Source: Mycobacterium nebraskense (GTDB taxonomy: Bacteria > Actinomycetota > Actinomycetes > Mycobacteriales > Mycobacteriaceae). Taken from it: DNA of 64,000 bases. The notes under the pieces were generated by a model that saw nothing but the letters and a program-made list of their open reading frames with translations, was not told where the DNA came from and ran no database searches. The stretch lies in the NCBI RefSeq assembly GCF_002102255.1, contig NZ_LQPH01000156.1:1-64000 (forward strand), read 5' to 3'. Shown here piece by piece: positions 54,229 through 62,579 of the stretch. The position numbers were made by a program, and so were the translations under genes. Every line of letters starts with the position of its first letter. Positions within the stretch are counted from its first letter, which is position 1.

Positions 54229-54315
54229 GGTGGCGTGGCAGAGCGGCCTAATGCACTCGCCTTGAAAGCGAGAGACGGCTAACACCGTCCGGGGGTTCAA
54301 ATCCCTCCGCCACCG
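54229..54315 (+). tRNA. tRNA-Ser (TGA anticodon)
   Basis: Acceptor arms GGTGGCG and CGCCACC pair perfectly. The anticodon arm is CTCGC-CTTGAAA-GCGAG with anticodon TGA. It has the long variable arm (GACGGCTAACACCGTC) of serine tRNAs and a T arm with GGTTCAAATCC. CCA is not encoded. Confidence 0.97.
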
Positions 54316-54321
54316 CAAGTG

Positions 54322-54540
54322 TCAGCCGACGGGCTGGTGCAGCGTCTTGGCGGCAGCCGCGCCCTGCTCCGACAGCACGTTCTCGTTGGGGGCGACCGCG
54401 CCTTGGCGCAGCGCCGAGCAGACCGCGTCGAGTCCCTCGACGGCCCGCCCGGATTGCAGGCCCACCTCGGCGGTGAACCGAGCATGGTCGATGACCTTCA
54501 ACCGTCGCTTGGAGCCGCATGTTTCCCGCCCGAGGCCGGT
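54322..54540 (-). pseudogene. Probable gene remnant between tRNA-Ser and lipE
   Basis: A minus-strand frame without its own start codon, ending in TGA, reads ...RRLKVIDHARFTAEVGLQSG, RAVEGLDAVCSALRQGAVAP and NENVLSEQGAAAAKTLHQPVG. Its third codon positions are about 90% G or C, as in real genes here, while other frames are not. The sequence resembles the C-terminal part of eRF1/baeRF-like proteins such as Rv2629, but this is a weak recollection. The frame is only about 70 codons and the N-terminal half is missing, so it looks like a decayed or truncated gene. Confidence 0.4.
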
Positions 54541-54541
54541 A

Positions 54542-55777
54542 TCAATCGGTGGGGATCTCGGCGGCGATCGTGTCCATCAGGGCGGTGTAGCGCTTGGCCT
54601 CCGGATCCCGCCCGGGTTTGCCGCTGCTGACCACGCCGGCCGCCAGACCCCGCGCCGGGTCGGCCCAGATCGCGATGTTGACCAGGCCGAGATTGCCGAA
54701 AGCGTTGGGCGCGTTACGTCCGAACGGCCCCCACCGATCCGTTCCGAGGATGAAGCCGGTGCCCCACCGGGCCGGTTGCAGCCCGACCGCGAAATCCGGT
54801 CTCAATCGCCGGCATTCCTTGATCGCGCCGTACATCGTCTCCGGGCTTATCACCCGCACGCCGTCGAGATTGCCACCGCGACGCCAGATTTCGGCGAACC
54901 GTGACATCTCCTGTGCGGTCGAAATCGTGTTGGACGACGGGATGATGGTGGTGAGAAACAACGGGGTGTTGGTGATCGGGATCATCTCGTGCACGGTTCC
55001 ACCGATCGCCTTGCGGAAGATCTGCGCGACCACCGGCGGCAGTGGGCGCCCAGTCGCGTGGCTGGGCGCGACCAAGTGCAGGTCCTCTTTGGCGACACCG
55101 AAGTTGGTCCACCGGAAGCCGAGCGGGTCGAGGATCTCGGCGGCCAGTATCTCCCGAATCTCCTTGCCCGTGGCCGCGTAAACGATCTCGCGTACCAGCG
55201 GACCCCAGGTCAGCGCGTGGTACATGTGGAACAGCCCAGGGCGGTAGAGCGGGCGCAATTCGCCGAGCTTCTGCTGCGCGTATTCGTGGTCGTCCGCGCG
55301 TTTGATGTCCGGCTTGGCCCCGGTCGGGAAGGGCAGCCCGGCGCTGTGGGTCATCACGTGCCGGATGGTGATCCGATGCTTGCCGTGACTGGTGAAGGTG
55401 GGGATGTAGTCGCAGACGCGGTCGTCGAGTGCGAAGACGCCGCGCTCGACGAGCATGTGCATCACGGTCGCCGCCATCCCCTTGGCCGCCGAATACACGC
55501 AGAACGGCGTGTCGGGTGTGACGGGGATCTTCTCGGCGTCGGGCGGGTCACTGGGGGCGTTGCCCCAGCCGTGGCCGATCGCGCGGTTGAGCACCACGCG
55601 CCCGTGCTGACGGATGCACAGCTGGATGGCGGGGTGGAAGCCCGCCCGGTACCAGTGCCGCGCGGCCGCCCAGATCCGGTCGACGGCGGCGCTGTCGATC
55701 TCGGAATGGTCTTCGTCGCCGATCGCCGTCACGGCGTCCAGGTCGGCCGGGAGGCGGATCTTGCCGTCTGGTGTCAC
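54542..55777 (-). CDS. lipE: Beta-lactamase-fold serine esterase/lipase LipE
   Basis: A class-C beta-lactamase-related esterase (411 aa). The nucleophile motif S-x-x-K is YSAAKG, and the second motif is the Tyr-x-x block FHMYHALTWG. HSAGLPFPTG and GWGNAP are typical family loops. There is no signal peptide, suggesting a cytoplasmic or envelope-associated hydrolase of ester lipids. GTG start; the upstream echA21 ends 25 nt earlier in the same direction, so the two are likely co-transcribed. Substrate unknown. Confidence 0.9.
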   Translation of the reverse strand: MTPDGKIRLPADLDAVTAIGDEDHSEIDSAAVDRIWAAARHWYRAGFHPAIQLCIRQHGRVVLNRAIGHGWGNAPSDPPDAEKIPVTPDTPFCVYSAAKGMAATVMHMLVERGVFALDDRVCDYIPTFTSHGKHRITIRHVMTHSAGLPFPTGAKPDIKRADDHEYAQQKLGELRPLYRPGLFHMYHALTWGPLVREIVYAATGKEIREILAAEILDPLGFRWTNFGVAKEDLHLVAPSHATGRPLPPVVAQIFRKAIGGTVHEMIPITNTPLFLTTIIPSSNTISTAQEMSRFAEIWRRGGNLDGVRVISPETMYGAIKECRRLRPDFAVGLQPARWGTGFILGTDRWGPFGRNAPNAFGNLGLVNIAIWADPARGLAAGVVSSGKPGRDPEAKRYTALMDTIAAEIPTD

Positions 55778-55802
55778 CTCAGCGAGGGTACGTGGCGCCG
55801 GA

Positions 55803-56627
55803 TCACTCCCCGGTGAACTGCGGCGGGCGCTTCTCGAATGTCGCCGCGATGCCCTCGGTCAGGTCCTTCGAGGGCAGGAAGGCGGCGTTCCAGGCGGCGA
55901 CGTAGCGCAGGCTCTCCGATACGGCGGCGATGCGCTGCTGGTCGAGAACGTCCTTGACGCCGTGGACGGTCAGCGGCGGGTTGGCGGCGATCTCGGCCGC
56001 GGTGGCGTGCGCCGCGGCAAGCGCGGCCTCGGCGTCGCCGTACACGTCGTTGACCAGACCGATCTTCTCGGCCCGGGCGGCGTCGATGTCCTTCCCGGTC
56101 AGCGCCAGTTCCCGCAGGTGTCCGTCGTTGAGGATCATCGGCAGGCGGGCCAGGCTGCCGACGTCGGCGACGATGGCCAGTTTGACCTCGCGCACCGAGA
56201 ATTTGGCGTCGGCGCTGGCGTAACGGATGTCGACCGCGGAGATCAGGTCGACGCCGCCGCCGATGCACCAGCCGTGCACCGACGCGATGGTCGGGGTGCG
56301 GCAGTCGGCGACCGCGGTGATGGCGCCCTGCATGCGTTTGACCTCGCGGTGGAACACGGCGCGCGGGCCGGCCAGCGCGTCACCGGACAGCAGTGGGGTG
56401 AAGGAGCCGCCCATCGCGGGCACGTCCAGGCCGTAGCTGAAGTTCTTGCCCGAACCGGTGATCACGATGGCCCGGACCTCGGGGTCGGCGTCCAGCGCCG
56501 CGAACACCTCCGGCATCTCCGACCAGAACGCCGGGCCCATCGCGTTGCCCTTGCCCGGCCCGATCAGCGTCACCTGTGCGACGTGATCTTTCGTTTCGAC
56601 CGTGACGGATTCGTATGCTTGCGCCAT
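55803..56627 (-). CDS. echA21: Enoyl-CoA hydratase EchA21
   Basis: Crotonase-superfamily hydratase/isomerase (274 aa, the M. tuberculosis length). The first oxyanion-hole region is GKNFSYGLDVPAM and the second is VHGWCIGGGVDLISAVD. DIRYASADAKFSVREVKLAI carries a Glu near one catalytic position, and an Asp follows (VADVGSLARLP), suggesting a dienoyl-CoA isomerase-like active site. The ATG (MAQAYESVTV) is preferred over an earlier start that would overlap the divergent gene. Co-directional with lipE. Confidence 0.92.
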   Translation of the reverse strand: MAQAYESVTVETKDHVAQVTLIGPGKGNAMGPAFWSEMPEVFAALDADPEVRAIVITGSGKNFSYGLDVPAMGGSFTPLLSGDALAGPRAVFHREVKRMQGAITAVADCRTPTIASVHGWCIGGGVDLISAVDIRYASADAKFSVREVKLAIVADVGSLARLPMILNDGHLRELALTGKDIDAARAEKIGLVNDVYGDAEAALAAAHATAAEIAANPPLTVHGVKDVLDQQRIAAVSESLRYVAAWNAAFLPSKDLTEGIAATFEKRPPQFTGE

Positions 56628-56650
56628 ATCGAGACCGTAGCGTGGCAAAT

Positions 56651-57235
56651 ATGGCTCCTGATTTGCGGCCCGGCCCACACTCCCCGCCCACCGATGAACT
56701 GCACAGCGCCGAAGACACGCTCGGGGTGTTGCAGCGGGTGCTGCACACGATCGCGGCCGACGACCTGTCCCGGCAAACGCCGTGCGCGGAGTTCGACGTG
56801 GCGCAACTGACCGATCATCTGCTCGGCTCGATCACGGCGCTGGGCGGCATGGTGGGCGCGGAGATTCCGGAGCCCGACCAAGGTGATTCGGTGGAACGGC
56901 AGGTGGTCGCCGCGGCCAGGCCCGCGCTGGATGCCTGGCATCGCCACGGCCTGGACGGGTCCGTGCCGTTCGGCAAGGGCGAGATGCCCGCCAAGAGCGC
57001 GTGCGCCGTCCTGTCGATCGAATTCCTGGTCCACGCTTGGGATTACGCCGCCGCGGTGGGACATGAGATAAACGCGCCCGAACCGCTGTCCGAATACGTG
57101 CTGGGGCTGGCCCGCCACATCATCAGGCCGGAACTGCGCGGCGGCGCCGGGTTCGACGACCCGGTGGACCTGCCCGAAGATGCCGGCGCGCTCGACCAAT
57201 TGGTCGCGTTTACCGGCCGCAACCCGGCCCGGTAG
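56651..57235 (+). CDS. TIGR03086-family metal-binding protein (Rv3773c-like)
   Basis: A DinB/mycothiol-type helical-bundle protein (194 aa). The N-terminal helix ends in the conserved TPCAEFDVAQLTDHLLGSI (His ligand), and FLVHAWDYAAAVGH provides the second His-containing block typical of TIGR03086. Possibly a mycothiol-dependent detoxification enzyme. The ATG is used, and a GTG three codons upstream is an alternative. Divergent from echA21, with only about 20 nt between starts. Confidence 0.85.
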   Translation: MAPDLRPGPHSPPTDELHSAEDTLGVLQRVLHTIAADDLSRQTPCAEFDVAQLTDHLLGSITALGGMVGAEIPEPDQGDSVERQVVAAARPALDAWHRHGLDGSVPFGKGEMPAKSACAVLSIEFLVHAWDYAAAVGHEINAPEPLSEYVLGLARHIIRPELRGGAGFDDPVDLPEDAGALDQLVAFTGRNPAR

Positions 57236-57251
57236 CTCGAACCCTGAGCCG

Positions 57252-57713
57252 CTACACCCGCTCGAGGTAGAAGTAGTAGTACCGGCCGTTATCCCGAACG
57301 CCCTTGCCGTTCATGATGCCCATCACGGCGTCGTCGTCGATCTTCTTGAAGTGGTCGTGCACGGGCTGGCCGTCGTAGACCATCGTCGCGATGACCTCCC
57401 CGCGGAACTCTTCGAGCCACAGGCTGGCCTCGCCCTTGCCCATTTCCTTGTTCGAGAACTTGTTGCCGTCGGCGTCGAGGCAGACCAGCGGCTGCACGTC
57501 GCGGGCCGAATTGAAGGTCTTGCCGAACCAGCCGGCCTTTTCCAGCTGGCCGTTCATCCGGTGGCCGGTGCGGAACTCGCCGCCCTTCCACTCGCCCAGC
57601 ATCTCCTCGATTGTCGCGGGCTCAAGACTGGCCCAGAAGTCGTCGAGCTCGGTGTCGGGGATGTCGCCGCCGCGCTCCTTGAACTCGGTGAACAGTTTGC
57701 GCGCCAAGTCCAA
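57252..57713 (-). CDS. DUF4334/GXWXG domain protein
   Basis: A 153-aa protein with a GXWXG motif (MLGEWKGGEFRTGH) and a C-terminal DUF4334 part (FRGEVIATMVYDGQPVHDHFKK, NGRYYYFYLER). The fold is probably a fatty-acid-binding-like beta barrel. TTG start with AAGGAG 8 nt upstream. It begins 11 nt after the hisC2 stop, so it probably shares that transcript. Function unknown. Confidence 0.82.
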   Translation of the reverse strand: MDLARKLFTEFKERGGDIPDTELDDFWASLEPATIEEMLGEWKGGEFRTGHRMNGQLEKAGWFGKTFNSARDVQPLVCLDADGNKFSNKEMGKGEASLWLEEFRGEVIATMVYDGQPVHDHFKKIDDDAVMGIMNGKGVRDNGRYYYFYLERV

Positions 57714-57724
57714 CGGACTACTCC

Positions 57725-58792
57725 TTACGGGTCGGTGCGGGAAATCCAGTCGCGGGCGAAGTGCAACAGGGCGTCATTCTCCTCCACCGCGCCGATGGTG
57801 ACGCGCACCCCCTCGCCTGCGAACGGTCGCACCACCAGACGCGCGTCGGCGGCCTGCTCGGTGAAGTCCGTCGTACGGGCACCCAGCGGCAGCCAGACGA
57901 AGTTGGCCTGCGACGGCGGCAGGGTGAACCCGGCGTCGTGCAACCCGGCGCTGACGCGGGTGCGCTCGGCGACCAGGGCGTCGGTGCGGGCCATCAGTTC
58001 GTCGGACGCCTCCAGCGACGCGATGGCGGCCGCCTGGGCGACGTTCGTCACGGCGAACGGCATGACGACCTTGTCCAGCGCGGTGATCAGATCGGGGTGG
58101 CCGATCGCATAGCCGACGCGCAGGCCGGCCAGCCCGTAAGCCTTCGAAAAGGTCCGCAGCACAACGACGTTGCTGCGGGATAGCGCCAACTCCAAGCTGT
58201 TGGGCAGCATGCCGTCGCGGATGTATTCGACGTAGGCCTCGTCAATGGCGATCAGGATGTGCGGTGGTACGGCCTCGATGAAACGGGCCAGGGCGTCGGG
58301 ATCGACCACCGTCGACGTTGGATTGTTCGGGTTGCAGACGAAGATCAGCCGGGTGCGGTCGGTGATCGCGGCGAGCATGGCGTCGAGGTCGTGCGTGTGG
58401 TCGGTCAACGGCACTTTGACCGCGGTCGCGCCGGACACCTGCACGATGGGCAGGTAGCACTCGAAGCTGCGCCAGCCCATCATCACCTCGTCGCCGGCGG
58501 AGGCGGTGATCTGCACCAGCTGCTGGCACAAGGTGACCGAACCGCTGCCGACGGCAATCTGCTCGGGGGCGACGTTGGAGCCCAGGTGCATGGCCAATGC
58601 CGCCTTGAGGTCGACGCTGGCGTTGTCCGGGTAGCGGTTGACGACGGCAACGGCGCGCTCGATCGCCGCATGCACGCTGGGCAGCGGCCCGTGCACCGTC
58701 TCGTTACTGGCCAGTTTGATCGAGCCCGGCACGTTCTTGCCGGGCACATAGACTGGCAGTCCGGCCAGTTCGGGACGCAAGCGAGCGGTCAC
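57725..58792 (-). CDS. hisC2: Aromatic/histidinol-phosphate aminotransferase HisC2
   Basis: A class-I/II PLP aminotransferase (355 aa) of the HisC-like aromatic group; the M. tuberculosis homologue acts on phenylalanine and related acids. ASNETVHGP is the substrate-binding N-terminus, FVCNPNNPTST and DEAYVEY bind the PLP ring, and RTFSKAYGLAGLRVGY holds the Schiff-base lysine. GVRVTIGAVEEND is the C-terminal Arg region. GTG start. Followed on the same strand by the DUF4334 gene. Confidence 0.93.
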   Translation of the reverse strand: MTARLRPELAGLPVYVPGKNVPGSIKLASNETVHGPLPSVHAAIERAVAVVNRYPDNASVDLKAALAMHLGSNVAPEQIAVGSGSVTLCQQLVQITASAGDEVMMGWRSFECYLPIVQVSGATAVKVPLTDHTHDLDAMLAAITDRTRLIFVCNPNNPTSTVVDPDALARFIEAVPPHILIAIDEAYVEYIRDGMLPNSLELALSRSNVVVLRTFSKAYGLAGLRVGYAIGHPDLITALDKVVMPFAVTNVAQAAAIASLEASDELMARTDALVAERTRVSAGLHDAGFTLPPSQANFVWLPLGARTTDFTEQAADARLVVRPFAGEGVRVTIGAVEENDALLHFARDWISRTDP

Positions 58793-58876
58793 TTCGACAG
58801 TTTATGTCGCAGATGTGTACGCTATGGCCGGTTCGGCGAGACCGGGAAAGGGTCGGGTACCCTCAAACAGTCCAAG

Positions 58877-58965
58877 GGAGGCGTGCCAGAGCGGCCGAAT
58901 GGGGCTCACTGCTAATGAGTTGTCCCCCTCAAAGGGGACCGGAGGTTCAAATCCTCTCGCCTCCG
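58877..58965 (+). tRNA. tRNA-Ser (GCT anticodon)
   Basis: Acceptor arms GGAGGCG/CGCCTCC. The anticodon arm is CTCA-CTGCTAA-TGAG with anticodon GCT. The long variable arm (GTCCCCCTCAAAGGGGAC) is typical of tRNA-Ser. The T arm is GAGGTTCAAATCCTC. Confidence 0.97.
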
Positions 58966-59008
58966 CTGGGTCCTCTAGCGGACCACCATGCAAGACAACT
59001 GAACACGG

Positions 59009-59081
59009 GCGCCCGTAGCTCAACGGATAGAGCATCTGACTACGGATCAGAAGGTTAGGGGTTCGAATCCCTTCGGGCGCG
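59009..59081 (+). tRNA. tRNA-Arg (ACG anticodon)
   Basis: Acceptor arms GCGCCCG/CGGGCGC. The anticodon arm is TCTGA-CTACGGA-TCAGA with anticodon ACG (wobble inosine expected). The T arm is AGGGGTTCGAATCCCTT. 43 nt after tRNA-Ser, so probably the same transcript. The 184 nt after it hold no credible gene and no duplicated tRNA end. Confidence 0.97.
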
Positions 59082-59265
59082 CATTCTCACCGGCCCTTCG
59101 CGCCGGCCTTGTCCGATATCCCGGATCAATTGGATCTCATGCGTACCCGCATGGCGCTGGTCCTGCTGGCTGCGCAGTACCGCCGAGTAAACTCCGATGA
59201 AAACCCGCTCCAGCCAACATGATTCGGCACTTCTGCCACCCGTATGCGTCGGCAAAGGCTGACCG

Positions 59266-59787
59266 CTAGCGGCCGCCGAACGGCCCTCCGAATGGCCCGC
59301 GGCGCGGCGGCACGGTCACGGTTTGCGTAACGGTGCTGGTCTCGGTGCTCGGCGATACCGTGACGGTGCTCGGCGGCTCCGTCGTGGTGGGCGTGTCGGT
59401 GCTCGGCGGCGGGGCCGTCTCGGTGACCGTCTCGGTCGGCGCCCCACCGCCGCCGCCCCCGCCGTGGTACCGAGGTGACTCCGTCGTGGTGGTGGTCACC
59501 GTCGTGGCCGGAGTGGTGGTCGTGGTGGTGGTGGTGGTGGTGGTGGTGGTGGTGGTCGTCGCTGCCGGGCTATGAGCGGGCGATCCGGTCGCAAGCTTGA
59601 CCACCGCGAAGACCAGCGCAGCGAGCACGATCGCCCCGACCGCGCCGGCCGCTATCAACGCCGCCGGACGGCGGTACCAGGGAGTCGGCGGCTCCGGCTC
59701 AGGCGCCGACTCGTCGTAATACCCGCCATACCCTGCGGCCTGGGTGGGCTCGGAGTAGTAGTCGGGTTCCTCGGGATACGGCGGCAC
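59266..59787 (-). CDS. Single-pass membrane protein with poly-threonine stalk
   Basis: A 173-aa protein: acidic, Tyr/Pro-rich cytoplasmic N-terminus (PPYPEEPDYYSEPTQAAGYG), one transmembrane helix (about 42-66, ALIAAGAVGAIVLAALVFAV), then an extracellular low-complexity part. That part has 16 consecutive threonines, a Gly-rich patch and Thr/Pro/Val/Ser repeats (TETSTVTQTVTVPP), and ends in RRGPFGGPFGGR. Thr-rich stalks in mycobacteria are often O-mannosylated. GTG start. Function unknown; it resembles other mycobacterial proline/threonine-rich anchored proteins. Confidence 0.75.
   Translation of the reverse strand: MPPYPEEPDYYSEPTQAAGYGGYYDESAPEPEPPTPWYRRPAALIAAGAVGAIVLAALVFAVVKLATGSPAHSPAATTTTTTTTTTTTTTTTPATTVTTTTTESPRYHGGGGGGGAPTETVTETAPPPSTDTPTTTEPPSTVTVSPSTETSTVTQTVTVPPRRGPFGGPFGGR
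59513..59564 (-). repeat. GTG/ACC trinucleotide tract encoding poly-threonine
   Basis: Nearly uninterrupted GTG (ACC on the coding strand) triplets encode 16 threonines. Replication slippage would alter the number of threonines without changing the frame. Confidence 0.85.
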
Positions 59788-59806
59788 GAAGGGAGATGTC
59801 AGTGGA

Positions 59807-60841
59807 TCAGCCCGCGTTCTCGATCAGGCCCAGCGCGCGCTCGAACAGGTGCACCGTGGCCGCGTGCAATTGGTCGCCGACCTCTTTTTCGGCCTTGCCC
59901 GCGCAGGCCCGGGCGAGCGTTCCCTCGATCACGATGCCCAGCTTGAAGCAGGCCAGCACGGTGTACCAGGTGATATGCGACAAGTCGCGGGTGGTGTTGG
60001 CGGCGTAGCGCTGGAAAAGCTCGTCGGTGCTGGCCAGTCCGTCCTGGCCGCCCAGGGCGTGGCTGAACACGGTGGAACCGTCGGGCTGGCGCCAGGTGGC
60101 CAGCAGCCAGCCCAGGTCCAGCAGCGGGTCGCCGATCGTGCACATCTCCCAGTCGACGATCGCGACCACGTCCGGCCCGGTTCGAGAGAACATCACGTTG
60201 GCGGCGTGGTAGTCGCCGTGCATGATCCCGGGCGTCCACGTTGCCGGCCGGTGGCGTTCCAGCCAGGCCGACACCTCCTCGATGCCGGGGATCTGCGGCC
60301 CGGGGTAGCCGTCGTACTCGTTGTAGGAGTCCAGCTCCGAAAGCCAGCGCGGCACCTGGCGCTCCAGGAAGCCCTCCGGCTTGCCGAAGTCGGCGAGACC
60401 GACCGCGACGTGGTCGACGGCGCCCAGCTTCGCCAGCGCATCGGCCATCGAGAGGCCCATGCCGTGCCGCACGGTGGGATCGCCCGCGTGCAACGGCAGC
60501 AGCCCTTCCCCGGCGTTGAACCCGTCGACCGGGTCCATCAGGTAGAAGACCGCGTCGCCGAGCACACTCGGGTCGTCGCATGCGGCGATCAGGTGGGGGT
60601 GTGGCACGTCCGAATCAGACAGCGCCGCAAGAACTTTAGTTTCCCGCAGGATCACGCTGTTGCTCCGCGGACGCAGGTGCCGCGGCCCGCGTCGCAGCAC
60701 GTAGGGCCGTCCGGCCCGGGTGAACCGAAGCATGACGTTCTGCGTTCCCCCGGTGACGGCGGAGACCTCCTCCAGCGGGCCCTCGCCAAGTCCCCGCTCG
60801 GACATCCACGCCGCGACGGCGTCGAGATTCACGGCATCCAC
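59807..60841 (-). CDS. Phosphotransferase-family protein (APH/FadE36-like)
   Basis: A 344-aa kinase-like protein of the aminoglycoside phosphotransferase (APH)/acyl-CoA-associated group. The ATP-binding region includes TGGTQNVMLRF and YVLRRGPRHL. The catalytic loop is MHGDYHAANVMF (Asp as base) and the metal site is VAIVDWEMCTIGDPLLDLGW. Mycobacterial homologues are often annotated FadE36 or put next to acyl-CoA dehydrogenases, but no dehydrogenase domain is present. GTG start with GAGGG upstream. Divergent from the methyltransferase. The substrate may be a choline-like or lipid compound; unknown. Confidence 0.88.
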   Translation of the reverse strand: MDAVNLDAVAAWMSERGLGEGPLEEVSAVTGGTQNVMLRFTRAGRPYVLRRGPRHLRPRSNSVILRETKVLAALSDSDVPHPHLIAACDDPSVLGDAVFYLMDPVDGFNAGEGLLPLHAGDPTVRHGMGLSMADALAKLGAVDHVAVGLADFGKPEGFLERQVPRWLSELDSYNEYDGYPGPQIPGIEEVSAWLERHRPATWTPGIMHGDYHAANVMFSRTGPDVVAIVDWEMCTIGDPLLDLGWLLATWRQPDGSTVFSHALGGQDGLASTDELFQRYAANTTRDLSHITWYTVLACFKLGIVIEGTLARACAGKAEKEVGDQLHAATVHLFERALGLIENAG

Positions 60842-61027
60842 GTTCAGCCCTCGCCGATCAGGGCGAACACTTCGTGCGGCGTACGCGTCATGCCAGCTGC
60901 TCCTCTGCAACCTGTGGGCCGTCTGGGAAAAAGCGTAGGCCACCGCCGGGAAGGGGCTTCGGGTGGCGGAGGCTGGAACAATAGTGTGCGGAACTAACTG
61001 ACTCTCGGGCCTGGAGGGGAACTGGCG

Positions 61028-61969
61028 ATGCCGCGTACAGACAACGATTCCTGGGACATCACCCAAAGTGTGGGAGCCACCGCGCTGGGTGTCGCGGCGG
61101 CGCGGGCTGCCGAGACCGAGAGCGCCGACCCGCTCATCAACGACCCGTTCGCGCGCGTCTTCGTGAACGCGGCGGGTGAGGGGGTGTGGAGCATCTACGC
61201 CGATCCCGGGTTGCTGGCCAAGGCGGTGGAACTGGAGCCCGACGTGCGGTCGCGCATCCAGCTGATGATCGACTTCATGGCCACGCGGACAGCGTTTTTC
61301 GACGAGTTTTTCCTTGGCGCGGCCGACTCTGGCGTTCGGCAAGTGGTGATCCTGGCCGCCGGCTTGGACGCACGCACGTGGCGGCTGCCATGGCCCGACG
61401 GCACGGTCGTCTACGAGCTGGACCAGCCCAAAGTCCTGGACTTCAAGACCAACACGCTCCGCGAACACGGCGCGCAGCCAAAGGCGCGACTGGTGAACGT
61501 GCCGATCGATCTGCGGCAGGATTGGCCGAAGGCGTTGCAGGAAGCCGGATTTGACGCGTCCAGGCCGGCCGCCTGGTCGGCCGAGGGCTTGGTGCGTTAC
61601 CTGCCGGCGCAGGCCCAGGACCTTTTGTTCGAGCGCATCCATTCGCTCAGCGCCGACGGGAGCTGGCTGGCTTCGAACGTGCCGGGCGCGGGATTCACCG
61701 ATCCCGAGCTCGTCCGGCGCCAGCGCGAGGATATGCAGCGTATGCGGGCCGCGGCCGCCAAGCTGGTCGACTCCGAGATCACCGACTTCGACGACCTCTG
61801 GTACCCCGAGGAGCGCACTCCTGTCGACGGTTGGCTGCGGGAGTACGGCTGGGATGTCGCCACGGCGACGTTTTCCGAGTTGATGGCCCGTTACGGTCGC
61901 AGCGTTCCGCAGGACGCGGGGCACGCGATGCCGCCCACGTTGTACGTGTCCGCGCAGCGGCGTCGCTAG
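61028..61969 (+). CDS. SAM-dependent methyltransferase, TIGR00027 family (Rv3767c-like)
   Basis: A class-I methyltransferase of the large mycobacterial UPF0677/TIGR00027 family (313 aa). NDSWDITQSVGATALGVAAA is the family N-terminus. VVILAAGLDARTWRLPWPDG is the SAM motif I with the nearby Asp, VYELDQPKVLDFK motif II, and AEGLVRYLPAQAQDLLF motif IV. ATG with GGAGGGGA upstream; the 186-nt divergent gap holds promoters for both sides. Substrate unknown; O-methylation of lipids or small molecules is the usual guess. Confidence 0.92.
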   Translation: MPRTDNDSWDITQSVGATALGVAAARAAETESADPLINDPFARVFVNAAGEGVWSIYADPGLLAKAVELEPDVRSRIQLMIDFMATRTAFFDEFFLGAADSGVRQVVILAAGLDARTWRLPWPDGTVVYELDQPKVLDFKTNTLREHGAQPKARLVNVPIDLRQDWPKALQEAGFDASRPAAWSAEGLVRYLPAQAQDLLFERIHSLSADGSWLASNVPGAGFTDPELVRRQREDMQRMRAAAAKLVDSEITDFDDLWYPEERTPVDGWLREYGWDVATATFSELMARYGRSVPQDAGHAMPPTLYVSAQRRR

Positions 61970-62052
61970 GGCGCGTCAACACGACCGCCGGCGGCTCGGT
62001 GCGGGTCGACCGTTGAACGTCCTTTTGCCGCAACGCCGCTACCCTCGCGGTT

Positions 62053-62463
62053 GTGGCTGATCGACCTGCGCGGGTGAGCGACGTGCACGAGATCGCCGCG
62101 TCGATGCCGCACGTGCAGCGCCTGGAAGGTCCGAAGGGCAACCCCATTTACCAGGTGGGCGGGAAGTCGTTCGTGTTCTTTCGCACCCCTCAGCCCGATG
62201 CGACCGATCCGGACACCGGTGAACGGTATCCGGACGTGATCATGCTCTGGGTGGAGTCGGAGAGCGACAAATTGGCGTTGACTCAGGATCCCGCTGCGCC
62301 GTTTTTCACCACCGACCATTTCGACGGGCATCCTTCGGTGCTGGTGCGGGCCAGTCGGCTGGCCGAAATCGGCAGGACGGAACTCAGCGAGATGATTCAA
62401 GACGCGTGGCTGTCCCGGGCCTCGAGGAGGCGGGCCGCCGCATGGCTCGCCGACCACACCTAG
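62053..62463 (+). CDS. MmcQ/YjbR-like protein
   Basis: A 136-aa protein of the MmcQ/YjbR (DUF419) family with a CyaY-like fold. SDVHEIAASMPHVQRLEG is the usual N-terminal helix and KSFVFFRTP the beta-strand. VIMLWVESESDKLALTQDPA is the family K-x-x-L region, and LSEMIQDAWLSRASRRRAAA the C-terminal helix with basic residues. Role unknown; some are predicted to bind nucleic acids. GTG start. Confidence 0.85.
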   Translation: MADRPARVSDVHEIAASMPHVQRLEGPKGNPIYQVGGKSFVFFRTPQPDATDPDTGERYPDVIMLWVESESDKLALTQDPAAPFFTTDHFDGHPSVLVRASRLAEIGRTELSEMIQDAWLSRASRRRAAAWLADHT

Positions 62464-62510
62464 GCCCGCCGGGCTCCGCTGGCGCACTGCCGAATTCACC
62501 CGCAGCAAAT

Positions 62511-62535
62511 GTTTAGACACAAGTCGAACGGGTAA
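62511..62535 (+). promoter_or_regulatory. Candidate SigF-dependent promoter
   Basis: GTTT (62511-62514), 15 nt, GGGTAA (62530-62535) matches the mycobacterial SigF consensus GTTT-N15-17-GGGTAT at nine of ten fixed positions. It lies 45 nt before the ATG of the small membrane protein gene. A small hairpin (CGAGAAA-TT-TTTCTCG, 62546-62561) falls in the leader. Confidence 0.55.
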
Positions 62536-62579
62536 CTAAAGTCCACGAGAAATTTTTCTCGACCACATTGGAGGTCACC

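Noticed and set aside
54248..54520. Small minus-strand gene crossing tRNA-Ser
   Set aside because: The frame runs through the tRNA and has arginine-rich random composition; the neighbouring start-less frame fits coding bias better.
59082..59265. Phage or plasmid attachment site after tRNA-Arg
   Set aside because: No second copy of the tRNA 3' end and no integrase were found in the window.
60842..61925. Extending the phosphotransferase gene upstream to about 705 aa
   Set aside because: The extra residues lie antisense to the methyltransferase gene, and a GTG with a good ribosome site gives the normal family length.
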